In this document: positions 26,409 to 36,344 of the stretch, piece after piece | Layout: every line of letters begins with the position of its first letter | Position numbering within the stretch: the first letter of the stretch is position 1 | Assembly: GCA_937930305.1 (NCBI GenBank) | Contig: CALGLE010000008.1 | Location: 1-64,000 of the forward strand | From: an uncultured Granulosicoccaceae bacterium | GTDB taxonomy: Bacteria; Pseudomonadota; Gammaproteobacteria; Granulosicoccales; Granulosicoccaceae | Length of the DNA: 64,000 nt | Direction: 5' to 3' | Position numbers and translations under genes: made by a program | Notes under the pieces: generated by a model | Database searches by the model: none | Told to the model about the DNA's origin: nothing | What the model saw: only the letters and a program-made list of their open reading frames with translations

Positions 26409-29400
26409 TTAAGGTTTAACCACAATCTCAACACGTCGGTTCAACGCTCGACCTTCACGCGTATTGTTCGGCGCAACCGGGCGATGTTCGCCAAAGCCCA
26501 ATGCCGACAAACGAGCAGGATCTACGCTACCACTAGATTGCAAGTAGTTGACCGTATTCGCCGCACGCGCTACTGATAATTCCCAGTTACTCGGAAAAAC
26601 GGCGAGTAGATCACCAGAAACGGGAATACCGTCGGTATGACCTTCAACAACCACTTCATTATCGAAGTTATTCAGCACGGCTGCGACGTTGCCTACCAAT
26701 TCACGACCCGCTGGATTCAAACGAGCTCGACCAGAGTTGAAAAGTGCGGAGCTTTCCAGGTTAATGACCACACTGTTGTCGTCACGCAACGTTACACCAG
26801 GCTCGTCAACACCCGCATCTTGCAACTGCTTTTCAATCTCATCACGCAGTTTCGATGCGTCTTCATTCGCAGAAGCCGATTGACCTTGGATTTCAGCCAG
26901 CTTACGGGCCAGATTCTCAGCAACCGCTGTTTGCTCATTCGCGGTTAAATCTGCCGCTGTCAACCGATCAGTCAGCGCGCCGACGTCACCTTTTGCAGAT
27001 TCAAGCTCGGCCGTTAACGCATCTACTTTGGCTTGGGCATCACCCAACTCATCGTTCAATGCGCTCTTATCGGTGTTAAGCCCAGCTAACTGCGAACGCA
27101 GCGCGTCCGTGTCTTCATTGAGTTTCGCGCTCAATGCGTCACGATCAGCTGTGATTGTGTCCACTTCAGCGCTGGAATCCGCCAGAGCTTGCTCAAGCTC
27201 TGAGACACGACCCTTTGCGTCAGCGAGTTCACCTTCCAAACTGCCCACTCGATCTTGCGCCGAGCTCACGTCAGCCTGCAGTGCGCTTATCTGGCCATCA
27301 CGACCGGCTAAGTCAGCTTGCAAGCTTTGCAGTATTTCGGCATTGCCCGTCAGGGTTTGGTCTAAGCCAGCGATTTGATTTTTGAAGCCGTCCGCCTCTC
27401 CCATCGCATTTTCCAGCTCACCATTCAGTGCACCAATTTGATCGTTGGCAGCTCCCAGTTCAGCTTCGATTTCACCCACACGTCCTGTGGCCGAAGCTAA
27501 TTCACTTTCAAGTTCCCCGACTCGACCATTGGCTGTGGCCAGTTCGCCCTCCAGTTCACCGATGCGTCCAGAGGCTGTTGAAAGTTCACCATCGAGTGCG
27601 CCTACCTGGCCAGTGACAGATGCCAGCTCTCCTTCCAATTCCCCGACTCTCCCAGTAGCGGATGCCAGTTCACCTTCCAGTTCGCCAACGCGGCCGGTCG
27701 CTGAAGCCAGTTCACCTTCTAAGTTACCAATTTGACCGTTGGCAGCTTCCAATTCACCGGCTAAATCACCCGTCATGCCCGAGGCAGAATTCAATTCTGT
27801 CGTCAGCTCATCAATACGACCGGTTGCCGTGGCAAGTTCCCCATCCAGAAAACCGACACGATCGGTTGCTGCTAACAGTTCACCTTCCAATTCCCCAACT
27901 CGACCGTTGGCACCGCTGAGTTCACTCTCCAGCTCACCAATTCGGGTGCCTGCGCTGCTAACTTCCCCTTCAAGCTCGACGATGCGGCCCTTCGCCCCAT
28001 CCAAGTCACCCGCCAAGGTTTGCAGCGAGCTAGACGAACTGGAGGACAATTCAGCTAGTTCACCTTCTAACTCACCCACTTTGGCTTGCAGTTCAACCAC
28101 GTTACCTTGTTCTGCTTCCAATTGACCGGCAAGCTCATCACGTGAACCGGTTAGGGATTCAAGTTCCGCCGATAAAGCGTCGCGTTCGCCCGTAATAGCC
28201 GCTAATTCAGCCGCCATGCTGTCTTTGTCGGCAGCCAATGCATCACGATCACCCAGCAAGCTATTTCGCTGTGCGTCGAGCTCTGCAGACTGGGCCGACA
28301 AATCCGCACTAGCGGCTTTGGCCGCGGCAAGTTGCACCGCTAACTCTTTATTGGCTAAACGGAAATTGCTGAGGCGAGATTGCAGTGCTTGAGATTCAGC
28401 TGCCGCCGCCTCTAGCGCCGCCGCTGACGTTGCTTCCGCTTCAGCAGCAGCTTGCGCTGCCGTCGCTTCCATCTCGGCAATCTTCGCCGCAGAGTTCGCA
28501 TCTGCATCAACTACTGCAGCTTCCAATTCAGCTAACTTGGCTGCAGCATTGGCTTCAGCGTCGGCCGCAGCCGCTTCCAATTCAGCAATTTTCGCAGCGG
28601 CATCGGCTTCAGCCTGTGCGTTGCCAGCTTGCAATTCAGCCGCATTGGCTTCCGCCGATTCCAGGGCTTCCTTAGTGCTGCGTAGCTGCACCGACAGTTC
28701 GTTGTTGGCCAAACGGAAGTTATTTAACCGTCCATCAAAGGCGTCTGCTTGAGCTGAAAAGTCAGCAATTTCCGCCTGCATGGCCTGGATGTCAGCCGGA
28801 TTTGCCGCATCTTCTTTCACCTGAACGATCTGTTGCTCAAGATCAGTAATCGCTGCGCTGGCTTCCGCCAATTCAGTGGTTTGCTGATCATTCACCGTAC
28901 GAGCTTCAGCAAGAGCAGCATCCAGCTCTTCATTGGCCGCATTCAGTGCTTCCAATTCCGCCGCTTTCGCTGCTAGATCGACGTTCAGCGCATCAATGGT
29001 GTCAGTTGCCTGCCCCATTTTTACTTCCAGTTCGCCAATTTCAGCGTTTAGCGCAATGCTTTCATCGGCATAACGCCCCATGTCAGCCTGCGCGATATCG
29101 AGCTGCGCCAGTGCCATAGACTTATCAGCTTCTAAAGCCGCCAATTGCTCTGCACTCGAGCCAGCTGCGGCTTCCACCTGTGCCATCAGCCCTTGCACCT
29201 CATTGGCTTTCTCGTCTTGCTGAGCCATCAAAGCATCACGTTCGCCAGTTAATGACGTGACTTCCTGAGCCAACTGGTCGCGTTCGGCTTGCAGCGCATC
29301 ACGCGCGCTGGTGAGCTCAGCCATTTCACCTTGCAAGGTGGCCAGCTCTTCACCAAAAGTGGCCTGTAAATCAGCCAATTCAGTTTGATGTTCAGCAGTA

Positions 29401-30626
29401 CGAGCCTCGATGTCCGCTTCAAGTGCGGCTAATTTTTCGACCGACTCATTGCCGCTAGCGGCGGCTGCATCCAATTCAGCTGCACTGCTATCAAGCTTTT
29501 CGGTCGCTGCGGCCAGTTCCCCAATTGAAGACTCTAGAGACTGCTCAGTTTCTGCCAATTTAGCTTCAGTCTCGCCCAGTTTAGCTTGCGTTTCACTGAT
29601 GGCAGATTCCGCGATTTCAAGGTCAGTTTCAGCATCGAGAACGCGATCTTCTAATGATTCAACCTGGCTTGCTAACAAATTGCGTCGAGCCTCTAACTCA
29701 CCGGCTTCTGCATTCAACAATGAGGTATCAATGTCGTAGGTACTGAGCAAAGAGTTGTAGCTGCTTTGCGCATTTTGCAAATCAAAAGCGGTGTTGTCGC
29801 CAGATTGCATAAGCGATTGCACACGAGTTGACGCTGATGCCAAGGCCTGCTGGCTTTGCGCCTGCAATTCAGCAATTTGCGCATCGCGCTGAGCAATCAC
29901 CGCATCTCGTTCAGCAACGGCAACGGCGATTTGGGCGTTCAATTGTTGCTCAGTTGCCATCGCAGCGTTTTGCGCTTCGGCCGCACCCGCTTCCTGAGCA
30001 GCGACTAATTCACCTTGAGCGCTTGCTAGTTCAGCTTCCAATTCAGCAATGCGTTCCTCCATGCCTTTGACGATGTCATCAACACCTGCCATGACCTCTT
30101 CTTGATCAGCAAGGCCCGCGTCCACGGCCTGTTGAGCTGCGGCGAGTTCTTCGGCCAACGCATCCCGTTCAGCTGTGACCGCAGCCAGTTCAGCGGCGGC
30201 CGCTTCAAGTTGACCGTCCACATTGACTTTGTCGTTGCCGACCGCTTCAATCGCAGCTTCTCGAGCGGCAATGTCGGCGGTTAGCGTTTCAATTCGAGCG
30301 CGAGCGGCGTCCAGTTCAGCGGTTGAGTCAGATTGTGAGGATGTTAGCGACAAAATCTGGCTATCTGCTTCGCCAAACTTGGCTTCGGTTGCTTCTAGCT
30401 GTGAGACCGTTTCCTGGAGTTGGGTATTCGCCATTTCCAGTTGTTGGTTGCGCGATTCAAGCTCACTTTTTAAATCAGCGGTGGATTGGGAGGTATCTCT
30501 TAACTGTCCTTTCAGACGGCCATAAGACAGTAACGAGATTAACAACGCCAAGCCCGCCAGTCCTGCCAGTATGAATTTCAACTGGTAAGACGACTTACTA
30601 GGCGCTTTCTCAAAGTCTCTGAACAT
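26409..30626 (-). CDS. Giant inner-membrane coiled-coil protein with C-terminal OmpA peptidoglycan-binding domain
   Basis: About 1,405 residues from the ATG at 30626, which has an AGGAAA ribosome-binding site; an alternative start lies 32 codons upstream. One membrane segment (about residues 17-38) follows a short cytoplasmic N-terminus. About 1,200 residues of Glu/Ala/Leu-rich coiled coil come next, including Ala-rich repeats and a block of 14-residue repeats. An OmpA/MotB-type domain of about 120 residues ends the protein (F-N-S-G-R-A-R-L-N-P, VEGHTDGIPV, LSVARAANTVNYL, FGEHRPVAPN, R-A-L-N-R-R-V-E-I). The layout suggests a tether spanning the periplasm, inner membrane to cell wall. Function unknown. 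Confidence 0.85.
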   Translation of the reverse strand: MFRDFEKAPSKSSYQLKFILAGLAGLALLISLLSYGRLKGQLRDTSQSTADLKSELESRNQQLEMANTQLQETVSQLEATEAKFGEADSQILSLTSSQSDSTAELDAARARIETLTADIAAREAAIEAVGNDKVNVDGQLEAAAAELAAVTAERDALAEELAAAQQAVDAGLADQEEVMAGVDDIVKGMEERIAELEAELASAQGELVAAQEAGAAEAQNAAMATEQQLNAQIAVAVAERDAVIAQRDAQIAELQAQSQQALASASTRVQSLMQSGDNTAFDLQNAQSSYNSLLSTYDIDTSLLNAEAGELEARRNLLASQVESLEDRVLDAETDLEIAESAISETQAKLGETEAKLAETEQSLESSIGELAAATEKLDSSAAELDAAAASGNESVEKLAALEADIEARTAEHQTELADLQATFGEELATLQGEMAELTSARDALQAERDQLAQEVTSLTGERDALMAQQDEKANEVQGLMAQVEAAAGSSAEQLAALEADKSMALAQLDIAQADMGRYADESIALNAEIGELEVKMGQATDTIDALNVDLAAKAAELEALNAANEELDAALAEARTVNDQQTTELAEASAAITDLEQQIVQVKEDAANPADIQAMQAEIADFSAQADAFDGRLNNFRLANNELSVQLRSTKEALESAEANAAELQAGNAQAEADAAAKIAELEAAAADAEANAAAKLAELEAAVVDADANSAAKIAEMEATAAQAAAEAEATSAAALEAAAAESQALQSRLSNFRLANKELAVQLAAAKAASADLSAQSAELDAQRNSLLGDRDALAADKDSMAAELAAITGERDALSAELESLTGSRDELAGQLEAEQGNVVELQAKVGELEGELAELSSSSSSSLQTLAGDLDGAKGRIVELEGEVSSAGTRIGELESELSGANGRVGELEGELLAATDRVGFLDGELATATGRIDELTTELNSASGMTGDLAGELEAANGQIGNLEGELASATGRVGELEGELASATGRVGELEGELASVTGQVGALDGELSTASGRIGELEGELATANGRVGELESELASATGRVGEIEAELGAANDQIGALNGELENAMGEADGFKNQIAGLDQTLTGNAEILQSLQADLAGRDGQISALQADVSSAQDRVGSLEGELADAKGRVSELEQALADSSAEVDTITADRDALSAKLNEDTDALRSQLAGLNTDKSALNDELGDAQAKVDALTAELESAKGDVGALTDRLTAADLTANEQTAVAENLARKLAEIQGQSASANEDASKLRDEIEKQLQDAGVDEPGVTLRDDNSVVINLESSALFNSGRARLNPAGRELVGNVAAVLNNFDNEVVVEGHTDGIPVSGDLLAVFPSNWELSVARAANTVNYLQSSGSVDPARLSALGFGEHRPVAPNNTREGRALNRRVEIVVKP
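27395..27985 (-). repeat. About fourteen 42-base repeats encoding 14-residue coiled-coil units
   Basis: Within the giant coiled-coil gene the unit VGELEGELASATGR recurs with variations about fourteen times (from IVELEGEVSSAGTR to IGALNGELENAMGE). Fourteen residues are two heptads, with V/I and L at core positions. The DNA repeats are divergent enough to be old but still visibly tandem, so copy-number change by recombination is plausible. Confidence 0.85.
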
Positions 30627-30795
30627 GTAAGTTTCCTGAACTATATCTCTGAGGGGAACGATTTGCGAACGGCACCGAACGCAATTTCTATGTGCATCGT
30701 AGCGAATAAAGGAATACGCCACAATCTCGCCACTATAAAATTTCGTTTCACGCTACCCTTGTGGCCTACGAAATTTAGTGCGTATCCGATAAAAC

Positions 30796-32070
30796 GTGAA
30801 AATACATCTGAATAGCCTCGGCTGTCGCCTCAACGAAGCCGAGTTGGAACAATGGGCGAACGATTTTACTCGCTCTGGAAACATCGTAACCGCTGATGCT
30901 GAAGACGCGGATGTCATTGTCATGAACACCTGCGCTGTCACCAAAGAAGCGGTCCGAAAATCACGCCAACGTACCCAACGATTACAACGAACGAACCCCT
31001 CAGCCAAGTTAGTCATTAGCGGCTGCTACAGTTCGTTAGAATCGCCATCGGCCCTTGCTGAGCTGGGTGTGGACCTCGTTGTACCCAATACGCAGAAAGA
31101 TCAATTAGTCAAAATGACGCGCGATGCTTTCAGCCTGCCCACTATGCCTGAAAGTGCAACACAACCGGCGGAAGCTCCGCTTTTTCGTCGCAATCGCCAT
31201 CGGGCATTTATTAAAATACAAGATGGGTGTCGCTACCGATGCACCTTCTGCATAGTCACTGTCGCCAGAGGCGAAGAACGCAGCCGCTCGATAGAGGATA
31301 TTGTTCATGAAGTGAACAATTTGCACCAAAACGATGTGCATGAAATTGTCCTAACCGGGGTTCATGTGGGTGGATATGGCAGTGATCTAGACACAAACCT
31401 TTACAAACTCGTGGCATCTCTGCTCGAACAAACCCAAATTCCTCGAATTCGTTTCGCGTCGGTAGAGCCTTGGGACTTATCGCCAGAATTTCTCACTTTG
31501 TTTAGTAACCCTCGAGTCATGCCTCATATGCACTTGCCGCTGCAAAGCGGATGTGACAGTGTTTTGAAACGCATGGCTCGCCGCTGTAAAACGGAAGATT
31601 TTTCATCGCTAGTTAAAGGTCTTAAAGCGCAAGTGCCTAATTTCAATGTCACGACAGATCTGATCGTCGGTTTCCCTGGCGAAACTGAGGAAGAATGGCA
31701 AACCACATTAAGGTACTTGCAGGAACTTCAGTTTGGCCACATGCACATCTTCACCTACTCTGAACGTGAGGGAACCAAAGCGGCCAGCCTGCCCAATAAA
31801 GTGCCAAAAGCCATTCGACAAGCCCGCAGTAAAGAGCTGCACATCGTGGCTGCCCAGCAAAAAGATATTGCGTTGCAAGCCGCCTTAGGGCAAACCCTGG
31901 ACGTGCTTTGGGAGCGGGGTGAAGCGTGTGAAGCCGGCTTTAAACATTTGGGCTACACGCCGAACTATTTGAAGGTCGAAACACTCTCACAATCGAACAT
32001 CAGCAACCAAATATTACCTACCCACTTAACCCATATAGATAGCGATCGTTTGGTGGGTGTTTGCCTCTAG
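30796..32070 (+). CDS. mtaB: tRNA t6A37 methylthiotransferase MtaB
   Basis: A 424-residue radical-SAM methylthiotransferase. The N-terminal UPF0004 domain supplies the cysteines of one cluster (SLGCRLNEAE, MNTCAVTKEA, ISGCYSS). The radical-SAM motif CRYRCTFC binds the second cluster, and a C-terminal TRAM-like region follows. The opening LGCRLNEAE, rather than MiaB's TxGCQMN or RimO's, points to MtaB, which makes ms2t6A from t6A at position 37 of tRNA. Start is GTG at 30796. It is divergent from the giant coiled-coil gene. Confidence 0.92.
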   Translation: MKIHLNSLGCRLNEAELEQWANDFTRSGNIVTADAEDADVIVMNTCAVTKEAVRKSRQRTQRLQRTNPSAKLVISGCYSSLESPSALAELGVDLVVPNTQKDQLVKMTRDAFSLPTMPESATQPAEAPLFRRNRHRAFIKIQDGCRYRCTFCIVTVARGEERSRSIEDIVHEVNNLHQNDVHEIVLTGVHVGGYGSDLDTNLYKLVASLLEQTQIPRIRFASVEPWDLSPEFLTLFSNPRVMPHMHLPLQSGCDSVLKRMARRCKTEDFSSLVKGLKAQVPNFNVTTDLIVGFPGETEEEWQTTLRYLQELQFGHMHIFTYSEREGTKAASLPNKVPKAIRQARSKELHIVAAQQKDIALQAALGQTLDVLWERGEACEAGFKHLGYTPNYLKVETLSQSNISNQILPTHLTHIDSDRLVGVCL

Positions 32071-32081
32071 CCTCTAATTTT

Positions 32082-32100
32082 TTCAATACTTATTATTGAA
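32082..32100. promoter_or_regulatory. Inverted repeat between mtaB and aceE
   Basis: TTCAATA and TATTGAA flank a 5-base spacer just after mtaB and preceded by a T-run. It could be a weak terminator for mtaB on one strand or an operator upstream of the pyruvate dehydrogenase operon. The sequence alone does not decide. Confidence 0.3.
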
Positions 32101-32128
32101 TCTGAGAAGCAGGAGCTTAGCGATATCG

Positions 32129-32158
32129 TTGACATGGCGCGTGGCATGCACCGATACA
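32129..32158 (+). promoter_or_regulatory. Candidate sigma-70 promoter for aceE-aceF-lpdA
   Basis: A perfect -35 box TTGACA (32129-32134) is followed after 18 bases by GATACA (32153-32158), a poor -10 match. It lies about 100 bases before the aceE ATG, leaving a leader with no obvious structure. No PdhR gene is nearby. Confidence 0.35.
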
Positions 32159-32260
32159 CTGTATTTGTGAATTTTCTCCTCGCAGGCACGACTAAAGTCA
32201 CTTTTTTGACGAAACAGGTATTGATGCCCGCGCATTACTCTAGAGAGACGGAAAGGCAGA

Positions 32261-34924
32261 ATGGCAGAACAACCCATGGTCGATTCAGACGAGCTCGAGA
32301 CTCAAGAATGGCTGGATGCGCTTGAGGCCGTTATCGAGCGCGAAGGCCCCGAAAGAGCACACTTTTTACTCGAGCGACTCATCGACAAGTCTCGACGCTC
32401 AGGCGCTAACCTGCCCTACAACGCCAATACTGCCTACGTCAATACCATCCCGCCTCACCTTGAAACGCTAAATCCAGGTGATCACGAATTAGAACAGCGC
32501 ATTCGTTCCATGATTCGATGGAACGCAACCGCCATGGTGTTACGCGCGAATCGCGACGATTCGGGTTTAGGTGGCCACATCGCCAGCTTCGCCAGTGCAG
32601 CCACGCTTTACGATGTGGGATTTAATCATTTTTTCCACGCGCCCACCCCAGATCACGGCGGCGATTTAATTTTATTCCAAGGTCACTCTGCCCCAGGTGT
32701 ATACGCACGTTCTTTTCTTGAAGGTCGTTTCAGCGAAAAGGACTTAGACAAATTCCGTCGTGAAGTGGATGGTGAAGGTTTGTCGTCCTACCCACACCCT
32801 TGGCTGATGCCTGACTACTGGCAATTCCCCACGGTATCGATGGGTTGGTGCTCGATGCAGGCGATTTACCAAGCGCGGTTTATGAAGTACTTGCAACATC
32901 GCAGCTTAGCCAAAACCGATAACCGACAAGTTTGGGCATTCTTAGGCGATGGTGAAATGGATGAACCTGAATCATTAGGTGCGATTTCACTTGCGGGCCG
33001 AGAGAAGCTCGACAACTTAAATTTTGTCATCAATTGCAATTTGCAACGCCTGGATGGCCCGGTGCGTGGCAACAGTAAAATTATTCAAGAACTCGAAGCC
33101 CTCTTTCGCGGGGCGGGTTGGAATGTGATTAAGGTGCTTTGGGGGTCTTATTGGGATCCCTTGTTAGCCCGTGACAGCAGCGGTAAGTTAGCGCAGCTAA
33201 TGATGGAAACCGTTGACGGCGAATACCAAAACTTCAAAGCCAAAGGTGGGGCCTATACCCGCGAACACTTCTTCGGTAAGTACCCAGAAACCAAAGCCTT
33301 AGTTGCCAACATGACCGATGAGGACATCTGGCGTTTAAACCGAGGTGGACACGATCCGCATAAACTGTATGCCGCCTACAAAGAAGCGGTGGAACACAAA
33401 GGTCAACCCACGCTAATCCTGGCCAAAACCGTTAAAGGTTATGGCATGGGCGAATCGGGTGAAGGCACCAACGCCACGCACCAACAAAAGAAAATGGACA
33501 TCGAATCGCTGAAAAAAATGCGCGATCGATTCGGTATTCCGCTCACCGATGAGGAAGTGGAAGCCCTCGAATACGTTAAACCCGACCCTGAATCGCCTGA
33601 AATTCAGTACATGATGGAGCAGCGTAAAAAATTGGGTGGCCCACTGCCCATACGACAAATAAAAGCGCCGCGTTTGGAACTGCCAGGCATCGATGCCTTT
33701 CAACCGATATTGGACGGTTCAGGTGATCGTGAGATGTCCACCACCATGGCCTTTGTGCGCATGTTAACCATCCTTACCCGAGATAAGAAAATCGGTAAGA
33801 ACGTTGTGCCCATCGTGCCCGATGAGGCGCGCACCTTTGGCATGGAAGGTATGTTTCGCCAGTTGGGCATCTACTCATCTGTCGGCCAACTCTACACCCC
33901 ACAAGATCGTGACCAGATCATGTACTACAAGGAAGATAAATCTGGGCAAATTCTTGAAGAAGGTATAACCGAAGCGGGAGCCATGTCGAGCTGGCTAGCT
34001 GCGGCCACCTCTTACAGCACGCACGGTGTGCAAACTATACCATTCTACATCTATTACTCGATGTTCGGTTTCCAACGCATTGGCGATTTGGCTTGGGCAG
34101 CTGGTGACATGCGCGCCTGTGGCTTTATGATCGGCGGAACGGCCGGTCGCACCACATTGAATGGTGAAGGTTTGCAGCACGAAGATGGTCATTCACTCGT
34201 GCTGTCAAGCACCATTCCGAACTGCATCAGTTACGACCCGTGCTACGGCTATGAAATGGCCATCATCATTCACGATGGTATGCGTCGCATGTTTAAAGAG
34301 AACGAACGTGTGTACTACTACCTCACGGCGATGAATGAAAATTATGTTCACCCACCCATGCCCAAAGGTGCGGAAGAAGGCATCATCAAAGGCATTTATA
34401 AGCTTCGCACTGTGGGCGAGAAACATAAAATGCGTGTGCGCTTGCTGGGCGGTGGCACCATTTTAAGAGAAGTCGAAGCCGCCGCTGAAATCTTGTCAGA
34501 AGAATGGAATATCGGTTGTGATATCTACAGCGTCACCAGCTTCAATGAATTAGCTCGTGACGGTCTGGATTGCGAACGTTGGAATATGTTGCACCCAGAT
34601 GATGAACAACGCGTACCGTACATAGGACAATTACTTGGTGACAGTGATGCCCCAGTGATCAGTTCTACCGATTACATGAAAGCCTATTCTGACCAAGTAC
34701 GCGAATACGTTAATGCAACTTTCGTCACGTTAGGTACAGATGGATTTGGTCGATCTGATACTCGAGCGAAACTGCGTGAATTCTTTGAAGTCGATCGGCG
34801 TTATGTCACCGTAGCTGCACTGCATGGCTTAGCACTGGATGACAAGTTGGACGCTAAAACCGTTGCTAAAGCGCTGCAACAATATGGCATTGATCCTGAC
34901 AAACCGAACCCGGCAACGGCTTAA
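32261..34924 (+). CDS. aceE: Pyruvate dehydrogenase E1 component (homodimeric type)
   Basis: An 887-residue AceE, the thiamine-diphosphate E1 subunit that decarboxylates pyruvate and passes the acetyl group to the lipoyl arm of AceF. The ThDP motif runs from GDGEMDEPES to NLNFVINCNLQRLDG. GGHIASFASAATLYDVGFNH and YPHPWLMPDYWQFPTVSMG (conserved N-terminal blocks) and TFGMEGMFRQLGIYS are highly typical, and length equals E. coli AceE (887). The ATG at 32261 follows a GGAAAGG ribosome-binding site. It is first in the operon, with aceF 13 bases downstream. Confidence 0.97.
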   Translation: MAEQPMVDSDELETQEWLDALEAVIEREGPERAHFLLERLIDKSRRSGANLPYNANTAYVNTIPPHLETLNPGDHELEQRIRSMIRWNATAMVLRANRDDSGLGGHIASFASAATLYDVGFNHFFHAPTPDHGGDLILFQGHSAPGVYARSFLEGRFSEKDLDKFRREVDGEGLSSYPHPWLMPDYWQFPTVSMGWCSMQAIYQARFMKYLQHRSLAKTDNRQVWAFLGDGEMDEPESLGAISLAGREKLDNLNFVINCNLQRLDGPVRGNSKIIQELEALFRGAGWNVIKVLWGSYWDPLLARDSSGKLAQLMMETVDGEYQNFKAKGGAYTREHFFGKYPETKALVANMTDEDIWRLNRGGHDPHKLYAAYKEAVEHKGQPTLILAKTVKGYGMGESGEGTNATHQQKKMDIESLKKMRDRFGIPLTDEEVEALEYVKPDPESPEIQYMMEQRKKLGGPLPIRQIKAPRLELPGIDAFQPILDGSGDREMSTTMAFVRMLTILTRDKKIGKNVVPIVPDEARTFGMEGMFRQLGIYSSVGQLYTPQDRDQIMYYKEDKSGQILEEGITEAGAMSSWLAAATSYSTHGVQTIPFYIYYSMFGFQRIGDLAWAAGDMRACGFMIGGTAGRTTLNGEGLQHEDGHSLVLSSTIPNCISYDPCYGYEMAIIIHDGMRRMFKENERVYYYLTAMNENYVHPPMPKGAEEGIIKGIYKLRTVGEKHKMRVRLLGGGTILREVEAAAEILSEEWNIGCDIYSVTSFNELARDGLDCERWNMLHPDDEQRVPYIGQLLGDSDAPVISSTDYMKAYSDQVREYVNATFVTLGTDGFGRSDTRAKLREFFEVDRRYVTVAALHGLALDDKLDAKTVAKALQQYGIDPDKPNPATA

Positions 34925-34937
34925 AGGGCAGCAGACA

Positions 34938-36320
34938 ATGGCGAACACAACAGAGATTAAAATCCCCGACCTGGGTGGCGCAGAAACCGTTGAGGTCATT
35001 GAATTGCTGGTGTCGCAAGGCGATAGCGTTAACATCGATGATTCGTTGTTAACGCTAGAAAGCGACAAAGCCAGCATGGAAGTGCCCGCAGCAGAAGCCG
35101 GCGTTATACAAACGCTAACCGTGGCGGTGGGTGATACGGTTACCGAAGGCGATGTTATTGGAACCTTGGAAGTCAGCAGCGCAGCCGTTGAAGAACCATC
35201 GTCGAGCGAAAGTGCTGCATCAGAAACCCAAACAACCACAGATGCCGAAACCGCTCAAGCAGCAACACAAGCCGCATCCACTCCGTCCGAGACACCCGCT
35301 GCCGCACCAGCACCCACGCAAAACAAACCAGAAAATATGGCTGCTCCGGCGGCTTCCACGTCACCCACCGCACACATCTCTGACGAAAAAATAAAAAAGG
35401 CGCATGCCAGTCCTGGCGTTCGTCGCTATGCGCGTGAACATGGGGCAGACCTCAGCTTAATAAAAGGCTCGGGGCCGAAGAACCGCATTCTTCGTGACGA
35501 TGTACGGGAATTTATTAAGCAATCGTTGGAAGGTGCATCGTCTACCTACGGTGCCGCCGGTATGGGCGCTGTGTCAGGAGGGGCCGGCATACCGTCACTT
35601 CCGGAAGTGGATTTCACTAAGTTTGGTGAAGTTGAACGCGTTGAAATGGGGCGTATCAATAAGCTAAGCGCGCAAAACTTACATCGCGCCTGGTTAAACC
35701 TGCCGATGGTGACGCACCATGATGAAGGGGACATCACCGAAATGGAAGCTTTCAGAAAAGAACTGAAAGCCAAACATAAAGAAGGTGACCCAAAAGTGAC
35801 TGGCCTTGCATTCCAAATGAAGGCACTGGTTCAATCGCTAAAAACGTTTCCTAAACTGAACTCTTCATTATCCAATGACGGTCAGGCTTTGTTTTTGAAA
35901 AAGTATTTTCATATTGGTATTGCGGTTGACACACCCAACGGATTGGTTGTTCCCGTATTCCGAGATGTCGATCAGAAGAGCATCATGGAATTAGCCGCAG
36001 AAATGGCTGACATGAGCAGCCGCGCGCGGGCTAAAAAGTTGAAGCCCGATGAAATGCAAGGCGCTAGCATGACCATCTCCAGTTTAGGTGGCATTGGCGG
36101 TACGGGCTTTAGCCCCATAATCAATCCACCCGAAGTTGCCATTCTGGGTATCAGCCGAGCCAAGATGCAACCGGTATGGAACGGGCAAGACTTCGAACCG
36201 CGTTTAATTTGCCCCTTCTCACTAACTTATGATCATCGTGTTGTCGATGGCGCTGATGCAGCTCGCTTCATGGCACACTACGTTCAAACGATTGGCGATA
36301 TCCGTCGCTTGTTGTTGTAA
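34938..36320 (+). CDS. aceF: Dihydrolipoyllysine-residue acetyltransferase (E2 of pyruvate dehydrogenase)
   Basis: A 460-residue E2 from the ATG at 34938; a longer frame starting at 34839 runs through the end of aceE and is not real. There is a single lipoyl domain with the lipoylated lysine K44 in ESDKASMEVP. An Ala/Pro/Thr-rich linker leads to the peripheral subunit-binding domain (HASPGVRRYAREHGADLS) and then the catalytic domain, ending with active-site His433 and Asp437 in DHRVVDG. E. coli AceF has three lipoyl domains; one here is compensated by the lipoyl domain on LpdA. Confidence 0.96.
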   Translation: MANTTEIKIPDLGGAETVEVIELLVSQGDSVNIDDSLLTLESDKASMEVPAAEAGVIQTLTVAVGDTVTEGDVIGTLEVSSAAVEEPSSSESAASETQTTTDAETAQAATQAASTPSETPAAAPAPTQNKPENMAAPAASTSPTAHISDEKIKKAHASPGVRRYAREHGADLSLIKGSGPKNRILRDDVREFIKQSLEGASSTYGAAGMGAVSGGAGIPSLPEVDFTKFGEVERVEMGRINKLSAQNLHRAWLNLPMVTHHDEGDITEMEAFRKELKAKHKEGDPKVTGLAFQMKALVQSLKTFPKLNSSLSNDGQALFLKKYFHIGIAVDTPNGLVVPVFRDVDQKSIMELAAEMADMSSRARAKKLKPDEMQGASMTISSLGGIGGTGFSPIINPPEVAILGISRAKMQPVWNGQDFEPRLICPFSLTYDHRVVDGADAARFMAHYVQTIGDIRRLLL

Positions 36321-36344
36321 TCGAGCCAACTGGAAACAACTCAA

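Noticed and set aside
27395..27985. Regular ~42-base repeats resembling a CRISPR-like array
   Set aside because: The repeats are contiguous, diverged, lack spacers and are in frame in a coiled-coil gene; no cas genes are nearby.
27155..28125. Several long open frames on the plus strand opposite the coiled-coil gene
   Set aside because: They are products of the repetitive Glu/Leu/Ala coding sequence on the minus strand, rich in Ser/Pro/Arg with no domain features or ribosome-binding sites.
34839..34937. Longer N-terminus for AceF beginning inside aceE
   Set aside because: It overlaps the end of aceE in another frame, and the lipoyl domain begins right after the ATG at 34938.
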